Origin: Marinomonas profundi
Lineage (GTDB): Bacteria; Pseudomonadota; Gammaproteobacteria; Pseudomonadales; Marinomonadaceae
Assembly (NCBI RefSeq): GCF_020694005.1
Contig: NZ_CP073013.1
Coordinates: forward strand, 1,498,578 to 1,562,577
Direction: 5' to 3'
DNA length: 64,000 nucleotides
Below are positions 63,621 to 64,000 of the stretch, one piece after another (within the stretch, counting starts at the first letter, position 1; every line of letters begins with the position of its first letter). Position numbers and translations under genes: made by a program. The notes below the pieces were generated by a model. That model saw nothing but the letters and a program-made list of their open reading frames with translations. It was not told where the DNA came from and did not search any database.

Positions 63621-63713
63621 GTGTGGCATCATTCATCGAGATACCTTCCCACTCTTCTTCACGGGAATTCGAGCACTTTCTTTAGGACTTTACTTTAGGA
63701 TAAAAACAAACCT

Positions 63714-64000
63714 ATGCCGGACGTCATTCCAGCCGATTCTGTTGGTATTGTTACGCCACAGACTGCGCAATTCGACACACCGTTGGCCTTATCCTGCGGG
63801 CAAACCTTGTCATCATATCAATTGGTTTACGAAACCTATGGAACGCTCAACAAAAACGCGTCCAATGCCATTTTAATTTGTCATGCCCTAAGCGGCGACC
63901 ATCATGCCGCTGGCTACCACAAGATGACAGACAACAAACCAGGCTGGTGGGATACCGCCATTGGGCCTGGTAAAGCCATTGATACCAATACCTTTTTTGT
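63714..64000 (+). CDS. metX: Homoserine O-acyltransferase MetX, 5' end only
   Basis: Activates homoserine with an acyl group (acetyl or succinyl) as the first committed step of methionine synthesis. The visible 95 codons start [20 protein letters not shown] and include [10 protein letters not shown], the oxyanion region [14 protein letters not shown] and [17 protein letters not shown], which match MetX of the alpha/beta hydrolase type. The catalytic Ser, Asp and His lie beyond the window. In Pseudomonas the next gene is metW. The ribosome-binding site is not obvious. Confidence 0.92.
   Translation, partial: MPDVIPADSVGIVTPQTAQFDTPLALSCGQTLSSYQLVYETYGTLNKNASNAILICHALSGDHHAAGYHKMTDNKPGWWDTAIGPGKAIDTNTFF

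Overview
The window is a chromosomal backbone segment of a marine-type gammaproteobacterium. Gene order (rplKAJL-rpoBC-rpsLG-fusA; birA-coaX-SPOR gene-tRNA cluster-secE-nusG; tkt-epd-pgk-fba; ftsYEX-rpoH; M16 gene-rsmD) and the protein and rRNA sequences fit Oceanospirillales. Marinomonas or a close relative is my best guess from memory; I could not run a comparison. Nothing looks like a prophage, plasmid, insertion sequence or CRISPR array.

Layout. 1-15113 (minus strand): translation and transcription block fusA (cut by the window edge), rpsG, rpsL, rpoC, rpoB, rplL, rplJ, rplA, rplK, nusG, secE, then tRNA-Trp, -Thr, -Gly and -Tyr. The tuf gene usually found between tRNA-Thr and tRNA-Trp is absent. 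15188-18813 (minus): SPOR-like protein, coaX, birA and a secreted serine hydrolase, with overlapping genes. 18925-24393: GNAT acetyltransferase, GH1 beta-glucosidase, an OpgD/G-type periplasmic glucan protein, a uracil/xanthine permease, and a C-terminal remnant of fructose-1,6-bisphosphatase. 24441-25124: tandem palindromic intergenic repeats and the rRNA terminator. 25135-30578 (minus): a full 16S-23S-5S operon with no spacer tRNA. 30723-34660 (minus): a PotFGHI-type polyamine-family ABC transporter, divergent from a chemoreceptor (34974-36962). 37074-39640 (minus): serA and trmA.

39773-45163 (minus) is the most unusual part. It is an apparent operon of a LuxP-like periplasmic binding protein, a LuxQ-like membrane sensor whose kinase and receiver parts look catalytically dead, mtnN (Pfs, which makes the AI-2 precursor) and an unrecognised envelope protein. 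A ligand sensor thus sits next to an enzyme of the autoinducer-2/SAH detoxification route. 45346-51199 (minus): tRNA-Leu and the Calvin/glycolysis-type cluster tkt, epd, pgk and fba. 51432-53592 (plus): metK behind a leader with alternately pairing repeats that looks like an undescribed attenuator, then rsmE. 53693-57209 (plus): tolC-family gene, gshB, tonB-like gene. 57317-61280 (minus): rpoH, ftsX, ftsE, ftsY. 61491-64000 (plus): a degenerate M16 peptidase-like gene, rsmD and the start of metX.

Methyl-cycle genes are scattered through the window (mtnN, metK, metX). With the LuxPQ-like pair they suggest, as inference only, that SAM turnover and extracellular signalling are linked in this organism.
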